The notes under the pieces were generated by a model. The model did not search any database. It had not been told where the DNA came from and saw only the letters and a program-made list of their open reading frames with translations. From Rhodobiaceae bacterium (lineage in GTDB: Bacteria; Pseudomonadota; Alphaproteobacteria; RS24), in assembly GCA_024639515.1 (NCBI GenBank), contig JAHEIG010000009.1, forward strand, positions 1-55,829: 55,829 nt of DNA. Reading direction: 5' to 3'. A program made the translations under genes and the position numbers. Below, in pieces: positions 22,721 through 33,695 of the stretch; the stretch's first letter is position 1; each line of letters opens with the position of its first letter.

Positions 22721-22909
22721 GTGTTTCTCCTTTCCTATGACCCTGCGCTTGATTGCAGTCAGTCATCTGCGTGCGAATAAGCGCCACAGCAGGCGGAGAT
22801 GTCTCAGGCTCACGCCTGTAAGTGACTCATGCCTCATCAATAAGACACACCAAAACTGTGCCCGATTATCGGCGCCGAGTCTAGCGTCAAACAGGTGAGG
22901 GGAAGCCGA

Positions 22910-23695
22910 TTAAAGTTCGAAATCTTGTCCGAGATAGGTGGCGCGGACATCTGGATGGGCGACAATTTCCTCGGCTGTGCCTTGCATCAGCACATGGCCG
23001 TCATGGATAATCACCGCGCGGTCAATAATGCCCAATGTCTCGCGCACATTGTGATCGGTAATCAAAACCCCGAGGCCGCGTTGCTTGAGCTTGGCGACCA
23101 ATTCGCGAATGTCGCTAATGGCAATCGGGTCAATGCCGGCGAAGGGTTCATCGAGCAGAATAAAGCTCGGGTCGCTGGCCAGCGCACGGGCAATTTCGGC
23201 GCGGCGGCGCTCGCCACCTGACAGCGCTTGGCCTTGCGTGTGGCGGACATGGCCAATGGCAAAATCATCGAGCAGCTCTTCCAGCCGCGCCATGCGGGCG
23301 TCTTTATCCGGTTCCAAGGTTTCGAGAATGGCGAGGATGTTTTGCTCAACGCTCAGGCTGCGGAAAATGGACGCCTCTTGCGGTAGATAACCAATCCCCA
23401 TGCGGGCGCGCCGATACATCGGCAGCAGCGAGACATCATGCCCGTCAATCATCACCCGACCGCTATCGGGGCGGATGAGACCGGTAATCATATAAAAGGT
23501 GGTGGTTTTGCCGGCCCCATTTGGCCCCAACAGGCCGATGGTTTCGCGTCGGTCAAAGGTCAGCGAAACATCTTTCACGACGGTGCGATTGCCGAATTTT
23601 TTGGTCAGAGACTCAGCACGAAGACCACCGCGCGGGCCGTCTGTGTGTTCATCTGTCGACGTTGTGTCGGCGGCCTGTGATGCTTTGCTTGTCAT
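22910..23695 (-). CDS. lptB: LPS export ABC transporter ATP-binding protein
   Basis: [55 protein letters not shown]. Confidence 0.96.
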   Translation of the reverse strand: MTSKASQAADTTSTDEHTDGPRGGLRAESLTKKFGNRTVVKDVSLTFDRRETIGLLGPNGAGKTTTFYMITGLIRPDSGRVMIDGHDVSLLPMYRRARMGIGYLPQEASIFRSLSVEQNILAILETLEPDKDARMARLEELLDDFAIGHVRHTQGQALSGGERRRAEIARALASDPSFILLDEPFAGIDPIAISDIRELVAKLKQRGLGVLITDHNVRETLGIIDRAVIIHDGHVLMQGTAEEIVAHPDVRATYLGQDFEL

Positions 23696-23760
23696 GAGGT
23701 TCCCAGAAAATTAACGCGACCACCCTAAACCAAACGCCGCCATCTGCAAAGGCGCCGGCT

Positions 23761-24285
23761 TCATGGTTTTAATTCAATCCGCACACGCGGAGTTGGCGTG
23801 CCAGAGTCTGATGGCTGCGCCGCCATGGTGCTGATGCCGGTGCGCATATCGACGACCAGTCGCTGGCCGGTCATATTGCGGAATTGATTGTCGCTGTCAG
23901 GGTCGTCGCTATGCGGATTTTCAACCCGGACATTGCCCTGCATCACCAATTGTTCTTTTTGTAAATGGAAATGGGCGTTATCGGCGTGGCTGGTTTGGCC
24001 GAGCTTGTCGATGAGCACGACATTGCCTTTGGCGAAAATCTCGCGCGCGGCACCGCTCGGGGCCACATCAAACAGCACCCGCATGCTATCGGCGGCGAGG
24101 CTCAGCTCACCTTGCTTCATCGTCGCCGCGCCTTGCAGAAGCGCGCGATTTTCACCTTGGTCGACGGTGATGGTTTTGCCGGTCAGCTCAATCGGCGCAT
24201 CCGGTGAGGTGGCAAAGCGCAGGCTGTTATCCTGCCCCAAGGCCGGTGCGGTGAACATCATCAAGGCTAACAACCAGTGTCGCAT
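23761..24285 (-). CDS. lptA: LptA-family LPS transport periplasmic protein
   Basis: OstA-like repeats with signal peptide, between lptB and lptC. Confidence 0.85.
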   Translation of the reverse strand: MRHWLLALMMFTAPALGQDNSLRFATSPDAPIELTGKTITVDQGENRALLQGAATMKQGELSLAADSMRVLFDVAPSGAAREIFAKGNVVLIDKLGQTSHADNAHFHLQKEQLVMQGNVRVENPHSDDPDSDNQFRNMTGQRLVVDMRTGISTMAAQPSDSGTPTPRVRIELKP

Positions 24286-24881
24286 TATTGCCCTCCTTTG
24301 GGCCGTAGGGTCATCAGCGCGTCGGTGAATATTTGTTTGTCATCCTCGGCCTGCCATATCAAATGCGCGGCGTTGATGGTCCCCGATGGGCCGGTCGCCT
24401 TGACTGGGCCTTGGGCTTCCAAGTCACCGCTTTTGGTGTTGAAGATAATCAGCGGTGCGGCAATGTCATTGCCCTCATCATCAATAATGTGTCCATTATC
24501 GCGCAGCGTGGCGATGTCTTTGGCCTGCTCAAGCACGCCCGAGTCGCCAGTGGCGCGCAAATTGCCGCGATGGGCGGCAAGCTGGAGGCGCGGCTGCTGC
24601 ATGGTGATGTGCTGGGCCGGGTCATTGGCGTCGGGCTGGCTTTGCACCATGGTTTCGGCACGCAATGTATAGGGGCGGCCTTTGTCATCGGTGCCGCGTA
24701 TCAGCGAGCCGACAATGTGGACGCCGGTATCATCGGCGGTGATGCTGGTTAGTTGCTTGGTGAAAAGCGATTTTGTATCTGACCAGAATACCACTACGGC
24801 AACCAAAGCTAGGGCCATGGCAAGGGCCAATCTGCGATACATCGCGACCCGGCGCGAGTGGCTATAAGGATCCGTGGTCAT
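24285..24881 (-). CDS. lptC: LPS export ABC transporter periplasmic protein LptC
   Basis: Single N-terminal TM and OstA-like repeats; order lptC-lptA-lptB. Confidence 0.82.
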   Translation of the reverse strand: MTTDPYSHSRRVAMYRRLALAMALALVAVVVFWSDTKSLFTKQLTSITADDTGVHIVGSLIRGTDDKGRPYTLRAETMVQSQPDANDPAQHITMQQPRLQLAAHRGNLRATGDSGVLEQAKDIATLRDNGHIIDDEGNDIAAPLIIFNTKSGDLEAQGPVKATGPSGTINAAHLIWQAEDDKQIFTDALMTLRPKGGQ

Positions 24882-24896
24882 GCGATTAAGATGACC

Positions 24897-25508
24897 CTAA
24901 TGGGCGAAAATATCAATATCTTCCCAGCCAGCAAGGTCCATCGCCGAGCGCACAAGCACGAAGTCGAAGCAGGCTTCGGCCATTGGGCGGCGGCCCTCAC
25001 GGTCGAGCATGGTTTCGAGGCGCTCTTTCAAAGCGTGCAGATGCAAGACATCTGAGGCGGCATAATTGAGCTGGGTGTCGGACAAATCAGTGGCGCCCCA
25101 ATCAGAACTTTGCTGGGCTTTCGACAAATCAACCGACAACAGCTCGCGGCACAAATCTTTTAGGCCGTGGCGATCGGTATAGGTGCGGACCAATTTCGAA
25201 GCAATCTTGGTGCACCATAGAGGCGCTGCATGCACTTCGAGATATTGCGCAATCACTGCCAAATCGAAACGGGCGAAATGGAAAATCTTGACCAGCGACC
25301 GGTCGGACAACATGGCTTTCAAATTCGGTGCTTCATAATTGCCCATTTCAAACTGAACAATGTGAACTTCGCCATCGCCAGCAGAAATTTGCACTAAGCA
25401 AAGACGGTCGCGCGACGGCTTCAGGCCGAGGGTTTCTGTATCGATTGCCACCGAGCCGGTGAATTTGACGTCATCGGGAAGGTCGTTTTTGTGCAGATGA
25501 ATGGCCAT
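24897..25508 (-). CDS. rnd: Ribonuclease D-like 3'-5' exonuclease (start taken at MAIHLHKND)
   Basis: VAIDTETLGLKPSRDRLCLVQIS, KIFHFARFDLAVI, TDLSDTQLNYAASDVLHLHAL. Confidence 0.88.
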   Translation of the reverse strand: MAIHLHKNDLPDDVKFTGSVAIDTETLGLKPSRDRLCLVQISAGDGEVHIVQFEMGNYEAPNLKAMLSDRSLVKIFHFARFDLAVIAQYLEVHAAPLWCTKIASKLVRTYTDRHGLKDLCRELLSVDLSKAQQSSDWGATDLSDTQLNYAASDVLHLHALKERLETMLDREGRRPMAEACFDFVLVRSAMDLAGWEDIDIFAH

Positions 25509-25756
25509 GAGTTCTCCAATTTTATCGCGCCGCAAGTGTCTCGCTTTCAACGCCCAGATGAAGCGGGCGCCCGCATCGGCCGTTGTATTGCCTTTAAGTC
25601 TCATAGTCGTGGTTCGGTGTCAATATTGACCGGTGCCAATGCCAGGTGAACGTTTTTTAACTTGCCAGCCAAATTTTGACCCTTGATAAGCCGCGAACAT
25701 TGGTCACAATTTTTGGTCTTATCTTGCTCTCGTAAAAGGTGAAGTTGTAGTCGACT

Positions 25757-26146
25757 ATGAAAAAAATAGATACTGCTAAGCTAGAGCGATACCTTGCCAT
25801 CACTGAGAGCTATCTGAATTTTGTGAGTCGAAACCCCGTTGGCGAAAGAAAAGACGCGTGGCTTGCAACTTGGATTCTGCAAAGCCGCATCAATCGGGAC
25901 CTGCTGGTTTTGCTTTTACAGGCCAAACTGAAGGGCCAATCATTTTCCTATTCCGAGCTGCAAGAGGCAGCAAATATTTCGCGCAATACGGTCAAAAGCG
26001 CCATACGCCAGGCCAGTGATTTGGGGCTTGTCGATATTGCATACACCGCCAGTAAGGCAGAAATAAGGGCGACTGACCAAACCTTGGAAGATTGCATCCA
26101 ATGGCTCGATCAGAATTTCGAAAGCTTATCTTCGCTGAAAAGCTAG
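25757..26146 (+). CDS. Small winged-HTH (MarR-like) regulator
   Basis: FSYSELQEAANISRNTVKSAIRQASDLGLVDI reads as wHTH. Confidence 0.55.
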   Translation: MKKIDTAKLERYLAITESYLNFVSRNPVGERKDAWLATWILQSRINRDLLVLLLQAKLKGQSFSYSELQEAANISRNTVKSAIRQASDLGLVDIAYTASKAEIRATDQTLEDCIQWLDQNFESLSSLKS

Positions 26147-26548
26147 CCGGATAAGGCAGGGCAAAACACCGAGCGCGGTTTTTTTGTCATTCAACAAGGG
26201 CCAGTTTTGAACGGCTTATCCACAAACTCAAAAGGCGCGATGGGCGTTTGACGCGGCCTTAATGAGGCTATGACGAAGCGATGGCGAGGCGATGGCGAGG
26301 CGTTTGTCAGCGTGCCTTAAAGCCGTTTTGGCCCGCGACGGCCAGCGCATTTAGTCTCATTTTTAGACCCTTAGAAAAAGTGTTAAAAAATCGTTAAGCG
26401 CGGCCTTGGTTTGACATTCAAACTACTTCAGTGTATCCAAATGGGCAAATCACTGCTTTTCCGCGAGGAAAAGTTTAGTTTTCAAAGTCGCATACCGGTG
26501 CTGTTGTGTCTGTGTTCGGCGATTAAGGGTAAATCTGGGGGTAATTCA

Positions 26549-29542
26549 ATGTCTAAATCGCGCTTATTAAAAGGTGCTTCAATCTCTACGCTGATCTTGT
26601 CAATGTCAGCGGCGGCTTATGGCCAAGGAGCGATTGACGAAGTTGTTGTTACCGCGCGGAAGAAAGCCGAGAGCTTGCAGGATGTGCCGATCGCCGTTAG
26701 TGCGCTGGGCGAAGAAAAGCTCGATGAATTGGGCATTGACGTGTTCACCGATTATCTGGTGCAGATGCCGGGCGTGACCGCCGGTGGTTCTGGCCCAGGC
26801 CAAAACACCATTTATATTCGCGGCGTTGCCTCGACCACCCCGAACCTGACAACCGCTGGCGTTGCTGGCTTGGCACCAAATGTGGCGCTGTATCTCGACG
26901 AGCAGCCATTGACCCAACCGGGCCGTAACCTCGACGTTTATGCCGTCGATCTGGAACGGGTTGAGGTTCTGGCCGGCCCGCAAGGTACCTTGTTCGGTGC
27001 CAGCTCGCAAGCCGGTGTGGTGCGCTTGATCACCAATAAGCCGAAACTTGACGAGGAGCAGTACACGGTAAACGCCGATGTCGGCTTCACCAAGCACGGC
27101 GAGGGTAGCCGTAAAGTTGAAATGATTTTCAACCAACCAATTAGCGACACGCTGGCCATTCGCGGTGTCATCTTCAACGATTTCCAAGGCGGTTACATCG
27201 ACAATGTGGCTGGCACGATTGATGCCAGCGAGTCGGCACGTTTCCGTGAAGCTGGAACGGTACGCTCAAATGGCGTACCGGTGAGCGAGGCGCGGGCTGG
27301 CATGCAAAGCCGAAGCGGTATTCTCGCAGCACGCGCGCGGGGCGACTACACACCAGATCCGCTGCCAGAGGGTGCAATTAATCTGTTTGGCCTCGGTTCA
27401 GGTGACCGCACGCTGCCAGATGTCGGCTCGACCTTCAAAGAGAGTTTCCCAGATGTTGAGTTCCGCGAGGCCGACAATGCGGCTTTGGTGGAGCAAGATT
27501 TTAACGACGCAACATATAGCGGCTTCCGCATTGGTGTGTTGAAAGAGTTCGACAATGATTGGTCGTTGAACGTCAACCACATGCAACAAAGCGTCGAGTC
27601 GGATGGTGTTTTCTTCACCGACCCTGAGCTTGGCGAGTTGCAAGTGCAGCGTTATGAAGAAGATACGCTGAATGATGACTTCCACAACACCAACTGGACC
27701 CTTGAAGGGCGCTTGGCTGCTTTGGATGTTCTGTATACAGGTGCTTTCACAAAACGTGAGACAGACCAGCGGGTTGATTACACAGATTATCTGTTTGTCG
27801 GTCAGTATCTGCCTTATTACATTTGCGATACATCGGTGACCTATCCAGAATATAACTATTCTTCTACTTCCTATAATACGGATGGAGTCGACATTGAGCC
27901 GAACCCAATTGTGCCAGCTGGCGGATACACGCAAGGCACACCATTTGGGGTTTGCCATGCACCGAATTTGTTTGTGACCTCTGACTCAGAGACCGAAGTA
28001 TGGTCGCATGAATTCCGTGTGCAAACAGATCAAGATTTGCGCTTGCGCGGTACAGCTGGCGTCTTCACCAGCAAAACCGAGTTGAAAGAGCGCGTGGACT
28101 TTACCTATCCGGGGTCAGAATTTGCTCACATCATGCCGCATTTTGAGCGTGATATCGCCAATGCCGCCGTGCCCGGTTTCCATGATAATGGCTATGACGA
28201 AACAGTCGGCTTCCGTACCGGATCCGAGCCGTTTCCGACTGGCGTGATTTTCCGCAATGACGTGAAGCGCACCGACGAGCAGTTCGGTGTGTTTGGTGAA
28301 GCCAGCTACGATATTCTGCCGGATATGCTGACCTTCTCATTGGGCGCGCGCCGCTATGATGTTGAAGTTGATATGGAAGGCAGTGCCAGCTCGTCTTTCG
28401 GTAATGGTTTCCACCGTTCAACCGAAGCCATTGGCGACAAAAACGCTTTTGGTACGAATATCTCTGACCTTTATGATGGCGATGGTAAATACACTTTCAT
28501 CAATGACACAAAAACAGCCACCCACATTACCTTTGTTCGTTCTGATGTGACGGCCGGGGCCGGTGAGGTTCAGCTTGACGCAGACCGCGCGACGGCAATT
28601 CAGCAAATCAAAAATGCGTTGGAAGCTGCTGACGGGTGGAGCACCACCATACGCGGTTTCAATGGTCTCAATCTGTGTCTGCCAAACGCTATTTGTGATG
28701 CGGAAGTTGACGCCATTTACAACGCCGTTCACGCGCCAGATAAAGCCGAAACCGACGGCACCATCATGCGGGCTAATCTGACCTATACGCCGAATGATGA
28801 TTTGATGTTCTATGCGACATATTCGGAAGGTTTCCGTCCCGGTCTGTTGAATCGTCCAGGTGGCGCGTCAGGGCCAAACGGCTACACTGTCCCGTTCGAG
28901 TTGATGACCGATGAGGTCGAAAACTATGAACTGGGTTGGAAAACCACACTGTTGGATGGCCATCTGCGCTTCAATGGTAACGCTTTCTTCGTCAATATCG
29001 AAAACCTGCAAACGACGATTTTCGACCCAAGTATTGTCAATCTGTTCTTCTCTGACAATGCGGCCGACGCTGAAATCTCCGGTGTTGAGGGCGACTTCAT
29101 TTATGCCGTGCCAGAAGTTGATGGACTGCAGCTTTCAGGGGCGTTCTCGTTCCTCGACTCGGAAATCACCGAGGTGCATATCCCAACCAGTGATGTGATT
29201 GCTGGCAAAGAATTGGCCTTCGCGCCAGAATTCTCAGCCAATCTGTCAGCCCGTTATGAGTGGCCAACAGCCAATGGCGCGACCGCCCATGTGTTTGGCC
29301 AAGCCGCCTATACAGGCTCATCACGCTCCGACATTATTGAGATGAATGCTGGCGATATCGATTCGTCGACTGTGCTGAATGTATCGGCTGGTATCTCGAC
29401 CGAACAATGGTCGGTTGCTGTCTATGCCGATAACCTCACAGACGAACGGGCTGAATTGGCCAATAATTATGTCAATGACCGTGACCGTGTTACGGTTATG
29501 CGTCCGCTAACTGTGGGGCTTCGTCTCGGCCGTAATTTCTAA
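26549..29542 (+). CDS. TonB-dependent receptor (start taken at MSKSRLLKG)
   Basis: Signal peptide, IDEVVVTARKKAESLQDVPIAVSALGEEKL TonB box/plug, C-terminal VTVMRPLTVGLRLGRNF. Confidence 0.93.
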   Translation: MSKSRLLKGASISTLILSMSAAAYGQGAIDEVVVTARKKAESLQDVPIAVSALGEEKLDELGIDVFTDYLVQMPGVTAGGSGPGQNTIYIRGVASTTPNLTTAGVAGLAPNVALYLDEQPLTQPGRNLDVYAVDLERVEVLAGPQGTLFGASSQAGVVRLITNKPKLDEEQYTVNADVGFTKHGEGSRKVEMIFNQPISDTLAIRGVIFNDFQGGYIDNVAGTIDASESARFREAGTVRSNGVPVSEARAGMQSRSGILAARARGDYTPDPLPEGAINLFGLGSGDRTLPDVGSTFKESFPDVEFREADNAALVEQDFNDATYSGFRIGVLKEFDNDWSLNVNHMQQSVESDGVFFTDPELGELQVQRYEEDTLNDDFHNTNWTLEGRLAALDVLYTGAFTKRETDQRVDYTDYLFVGQYLPYYICDTSVTYPEYNYSSTSYNTDGVDIEPNPIVPAGGYTQGTPFGVCHAPNLFVTSDSETEVWSHEFRVQTDQDLRLRGTAGVFTSKTELKERVDFTYPGSEFAHIMPHFERDIANAAVPGFHDNGYDETVGFRTGSEPFPTGVIFRNDVKRTDEQFGVFGEASYDILPDMLTFSLGARRYDVEVDMEGSASSSFGNGFHRSTEAIGDKNAFGTNISDLYDGDGKYTFINDTKTATHITFVRSDVTAGAGEVQLDADRATAIQQIKNALEAADGWSTTIRGFNGLNLCLPNAICDAEVDAIYNAVHAPDKAETDGTIMRANLTYTPNDDLMFYATYSEGFRPGLLNRPGGASGPNGYTVPFELMTDEVENYELGWKTTLLDGHLRFNGNAFFVNIENLQTTIFDPSIVNLFFSDNAADAEISGVEGDFIYAVPEVDGLQLSGAFSFLDSEITEVHIPTSDVIAGKELAFAPEFSANLSARYEWPTANGATAHVFGQAAYTGSSRSDIIEMNAGDIDSSTVLNVSAGISTEQWSVAVYADNLTDERAELANNYVNDRDRVTVMRPLTVGLRLGRNF

Positions 29543-29613
29543 GGTTCAGATGCCCGTCATAAGCTGTTTGAGGGTTCTCGGGATTCTGCCTTTAGCGCAA
29601 AGGAACGATAGCT

Positions 29614-31596
29614 TTGGCAGAAAATAGCGACAACAGTCTGAAAGCGGTGCAAGCCGCCATGCAGAACAACGCCTTTGCTGAGGCGAAAGAGCTGTTGGGC
29701 GAGATTTTGGCCGATAAGCCAGATTTGTTCGACGCCCATTACATGGCGGCAGTTTGTGAGCGCTATCTCGATGAGGGCGCGCAGGCGCAAATCCACATTG
29801 ACCGGATGAAACAGCTGTCGCCGGATTTTGGCCGCATCTATCAAGAAGAAGGCCATCTCTACGCCACCACCGACCCTGAGCGGGCTCTGCGGGCCTATCA
29901 ATTCGCTTGTCGTCAAAACCCGTCTCTGTTGGCCAGCTGGCGGGGTCAGGCGCACTTATTACAAGCCCAAGGCAAAATCGCTGCGGCTGAACGGGCGCTG
30001 GCCAGCGGCAAAAGCGTCGCCGCTCAGCCACAAGCCCTGCAGGCGGCGATGAACCACATGTATGAAGGCCGGTTGGGCCGCGCCGAGGAGATGTGTCGAG
30101 CGTTTCTCGCCAAACAAAAACACCATGTCGAAGGCATGCGCTTATTGGCGCAATTGGCCTTTCGTCTTGGTGAAAACGATCAGGCGGAATTTCTGCTCGA
30201 GTCGATTTTAGAGTTTCACCCGAGCTTGGATGATATTCGCCGCGAATATATCGAGGTGTTGAAAAACCGGCAGAAGTTTGAGCAAGCCGAAGCGCAATCG
30301 GCGATGTTGATTGAGCAAACCCCTGACAAAATACAAAACCTGTCGATTCATGGGATTAATCTGATGCAAGCAGGGCGCTATGACGAGGCGCTGGGGTTTT
30401 TCGATAAAATTCTAGACCGTGTGCCCGATGATTCGGTGACTTGGACGTCGAAAGGCCACGCGCTGAAAACCTTGGGCCGCGAGGCCGAAGCAATTCAGGC
30501 ATATCGCGCCGCCGTCGCCGCCCAGCCCCATCATGGCGATGGTTATTACAGTCTGGCGAATTTGAAGACCTATCAGTTCGAGCCGGCCGAGATTGATCAG
30601 ATGCAGGCGCAGATGCAAAGCGGCAATCTGTTTCCCGCCGATCGCGTGCATGTGTCTTTCGCGCTGGCCAAGGCATTTGAAGATCGCGGCGATTACCAGC
30701 AGGCGTTTGACAATTATCAGGCCGGCAATCAGCTAAAACGCCATCAAACCGGCTACACGGCCGAGGCCATGCATGATGAGTTGCAGCGCCAGAAAGATAT
30801 TTGCACCGCCGACTTATTCGCCGCCCAAAGCGGCAAGGGCCATGACGCGCCCGACCCGATTTTTATTGTCGGCTTGCCGCGCGCTGGCTCGACCCTGATT
30901 GAGCAGATATTGGCCTCGCATTCGCAGATTGAGGGAACGCTGGAACTGCCGAATATTTTGAGCCTGTCGCATAAATTGCGCGGCCGCCAATTAGACCATG
31001 AGGAGGTTGCGTATCCGCAAATCCTGCATGATCTATCAGCCGAGCAACTGGTTGATTATGGCCGCAGCTTTATCGACGACACGCAAATGCACCGCCAAGG
31101 CTCGCCGTTCTTTACCGATAAAATGCCGAATAATTTCCGTCATATCGGCCTCATCCATTTGATTTTGCCAAATGCTAAAATCATCGACGCGCGGCGCAAT
31201 CCGATGGATTGCTGCTTTTCCTGCTTCAAACAATTATTCGCCCAAGGCCAAGAGTTTACCTATGGGCTAGAGGATATTGGTCGCTATTACGCCGATTATG
31301 TGTCGTTGATGGCGCATTGGCATGAGGTGCTACCGGGCAAGATATTGCATGTGCAGCACGAAGATGTGCTGGACGATTTGGAAGGCCAAGTGCGCCGCAT
31401 GTTGGATTATCTCGGCCTGCCTTTTGAACCCGCCTGCCTCGATTTCCACAATACGGAGCGCGCCGTGCGCACCGCCAGCTCGGCGCAGGTGCGCCAACCC
31501 ATTAACCGAAAAGGAGTCGATGTGTGGCGGCCTTTTGAAGCTTATCTCGCCCCCCTTAAGGATGCGCTTGGGGCGCATTTTCAACCGGATAAATAG
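29614..31596 (+). CDS. TPR-repeat protein with C-terminal sulfotransferase domain (TTG start)
   Basis: TPR repeats then PIFIVGLPRAGSTLIEQILASHSQIEGTLELPNI ... KIIDARRNPMDCCFSCFKQLFAQGQEFTYGLEDIGRYYADY. Confidence 0.88.
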   Translation: MAENSDNSLKAVQAAMQNNAFAEAKELLGEILADKPDLFDAHYMAAVCERYLDEGAQAQIHIDRMKQLSPDFGRIYQEEGHLYATTDPERALRAYQFACRQNPSLLASWRGQAHLLQAQGKIAAAERALASGKSVAAQPQALQAAMNHMYEGRLGRAEEMCRAFLAKQKHHVEGMRLLAQLAFRLGENDQAEFLLESILEFHPSLDDIRREYIEVLKNRQKFEQAEAQSAMLIEQTPDKIQNLSIHGINLMQAGRYDEALGFFDKILDRVPDDSVTWTSKGHALKTLGREAEAIQAYRAAVAAQPHHGDGYYSLANLKTYQFEPAEIDQMQAQMQSGNLFPADRVHVSFALAKAFEDRGDYQQAFDNYQAGNQLKRHQTGYTAEAMHDELQRQKDICTADLFAAQSGKGHDAPDPIFIVGLPRAGSTLIEQILASHSQIEGTLELPNILSLSHKLRGRQLDHEEVAYPQILHDLSAEQLVDYGRSFIDDTQMHRQGSPFFTDKMPNNFRHIGLIHLILPNAKIIDARRNPMDCCFSCFKQLFAQGQEFTYGLEDIGRYYADYVSLMAHWHEVLPGKILHVQHEDVLDDLEGQVRRMLDYLGLPFEPACLDFHNTERAVRTASSAQVRQPINRKGVDVWRPFEAYLAPLKDALGAHFQPDK

Positions 31597-31604
31597 GACA
31601 TCTG

Positions 31605-33212
31605 ATGCGTAATATAGACAGCACTGACGAGTACAGCCCGGGGCAAGATAATGTCCGCCTATCGATTTTCGACTTTCATCATCCGGTGTTTCCCATCAGT
31701 GCCGCCATTGCCGTGGTGGTGTCGGGGCTTGTGCTGTCAATGCCGGGGCCAGCTTCGGAATTTCTGTTGTCGCTGCGCAATCAGTTGATGGACAGCTTTG
31801 ATTGGTTTTTCTCGCTGGCGGTGAGCTTGATCACGATTTTTATTCTCGGCCTATGCGTGTCGCCCTTGGGGCGGATAAAATTGGGCGGTCAGGCGGCGAC
31901 GCCTGAGTTCGGTTATGTCTCATGGATTTGCATGCTGTTTTCTGCCGGTGTCGGCATTGGCATGACGTTTTATGGCGCGGCGGAGCCACTGGCTTATTAC
32001 ACTGGCTGGTATGGCACGCCGTTTAATGTCGAGGCCAACACGGCGGCGGCTGAAAACTTGGCGCTTGGCGCCACTTTGTTCAATTGGGGCATCGGCCCTT
32101 GGTCGGTCTATGCGTTGGTCGGCTTGGGGATTGCTTATTTCACCCTCAATCGCGGTCTGCCAATGGCCCCGCGCAGTGTGCTGCATCCGGTGCTGGGCCG
32201 CCATACATGGGGCTGGCCGGGCCATATTGTCGATGCGCTGGCGATTTTGGCGACAGTGTTTGGGCTTGCCACCTCGCTCGGTCTAGGCGCCCGCCAAGCG
32301 GCATCAGGGCTGAGTTTCTTGTTCGGCATGGATAGCGGTTTGGTGACCCAAATCGGCTTTATCATTATCATCGCCATTGTCACCGTCGCCTCTGTGGTGC
32401 GCGGGCTAGATCGCGGGATTCGGGTGTTGAGCAATTTCACCATGGCACTGGCAGCGATTTTGCTGGCGTATATTTTGTTGGTCGGCCCGACGCAGAGCAT
32501 TTTGCTGAGCTATGGCGACGCGGTGGCGCAATATATCGGCGCTTATCTGCCGCTGAGTAATTTCATTGGCCGCGACGATGAAACCTATTTCCACGGCTGG
32601 ACAATTTTCTATTGGGCCTGGTGGGTTAGCTGGTCGCCATTTGTTGGCCTGTTTCTGGCGCGGATTTCGCGCGGTCGCACAGTGCGCGAATTTATCACCG
32701 TCACGCTGATTGCGCCGTTTATCATCGCTTTGGTGTGGTTCTCGTCATTTGGTACGGCGGCGATTCATCAGGCGAAAAACAATATTGGGTCGCTCGGCGA
32801 CGGCATTGGCGATGTGTCGCTGGTGCTGTTCCAACTGTTTGAAACCCTGCCCATGGGGGCACTGGCCAGTGTTGTCGGGCTGCTTCTGCTGATGGTGTTT
32901 TTTGTCACCTCGTCAGATAGCGGCGCCTTGGTCATCGACTCGGTGGCAGCCGGCGGTAAGGCCGAAACACCGGTTGTGCAACGGATATTCTGGGCCCTGA
33001 TTATATCGCTTTTCGCCACTGTCTTGCTGGTCGGCGGCGGGGCCAAAGCTTTGGACGGCCTGCAAGCATGGACGCTGACAGCGGCGCTGCCGTTCACATT
33101 TGTTTTGTTTGTCACGGCTTTCTCGCTTATAAAATCTATGCGTGACGAGTATCGTACCGTTTTTGGACCCATTGAGCAGGATATCAACGACAATGACGCA
33201 CCGCGCGGATGA
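31605..33212 (+). CDS. BCCT-family transporter (betaine/choline/carnitine type)
   Basis: FGYVSWICMLFSAGVGIGMTFYGAAEPLAYY, FYWAWWVSWSPFVGLFLARISRGRTVREF. Confidence 0.94.
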   Translation: MRNIDSTDEYSPGQDNVRLSIFDFHHPVFPISAAIAVVVSGLVLSMPGPASEFLLSLRNQLMDSFDWFFSLAVSLITIFILGLCVSPLGRIKLGGQAATPEFGYVSWICMLFSAGVGIGMTFYGAAEPLAYYTGWYGTPFNVEANTAAAENLALGATLFNWGIGPWSVYALVGLGIAYFTLNRGLPMAPRSVLHPVLGRHTWGWPGHIVDALAILATVFGLATSLGLGARQAASGLSFLFGMDSGLVTQIGFIIIIAIVTVASVVRGLDRGIRVLSNFTMALAAILLAYILLVGPTQSILLSYGDAVAQYIGAYLPLSNFIGRDDETYFHGWTIFYWAWWVSWSPFVGLFLARISRGRTVREFITVTLIAPFIIALVWFSSFGTAAIHQAKNNIGSLGDGIGDVSLVLFQLFETLPMGALASVVGLLLLMVFFVTSSDSGALVIDSVAAGGKAETPVVQRIFWALIISLFATVLLVGGGAKALDGLQAWTLTAALPFTFVLFVTAFSLIKSMRDEYRTVFGPIEQDINDNDAPRG

Positions 33213-33663
33213 CGCCCTAATTGCCTTACGCCAGATTTCCAACGCGACCTCATCTGGCTCGCGTAAATTGGCCAAAGCCTCTGATGTTTCGGTTTCGCAG
33301 TTTATTGCCCTGCAAGAGATTAACCGCGCCAGCTTGCTCAGCCCGTCGCAATTGGCCGAGCGCATGTCTTTGTCGCGCGGCACCATCACCCTATTGATGC
33401 GTAAATTAGAAGGCCGCGGCTTGGTCTCTCGCGTGCCAGACACCGTCGATAAGCGGCGGCATTTCTTCTCGCTCACCGATAATGGCAAGAGCGTGCTGAA
33501 TAATGCGCCAGAATTATTGCACGAAAAATTCACCCGCGCCTTTGGTCAGTTGGAAGCTTGGGAGCAATCGTCGATTGTCGCCGCCCTCGAACGCGTCGCC
33601 TCGCTCATCGACGCCGATGAAATCGAAGCCGCACCGATTCTGGAAGTCGGCGATTTGACCTAA
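33193..33663 (+). CDS. MarR-family transcriptional regulator (start at MTHRADD)
   Basis: LLSPSQLAERMSLSRGTITLLMRKLEGRGLVSRVPDTVDKRRHFFSLT. Confidence 0.85.
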   Translation: MTHRADDALIALRQISNATSSGSRKLAKASDVSVSQFIALQEINRASLLSPSQLAERMSLSRGTITLLMRKLEGRGLVSRVPDTVDKRRHFFSLTDNGKSVLNNAPELLHEKFTRAFGQLEAWEQSSIVAALERVASLIDADEIEAAPILEVGDLT

Positions 33664-33695
33664 TGGGCGCAGAAATTTTATTTCAGGAGTTCACA

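Noticed and set aside
22735-22905. Possible small RNA in the lptB-hpf gap
   Set aside because: Only a weak caggc-tcac-gcctg stem, no clear promoter or terminator.
26279-26302. Short tandem repeat gatggcgaggc x2
   Set aside because: Only two copies in an intergenic region; not distinguishable from chance.
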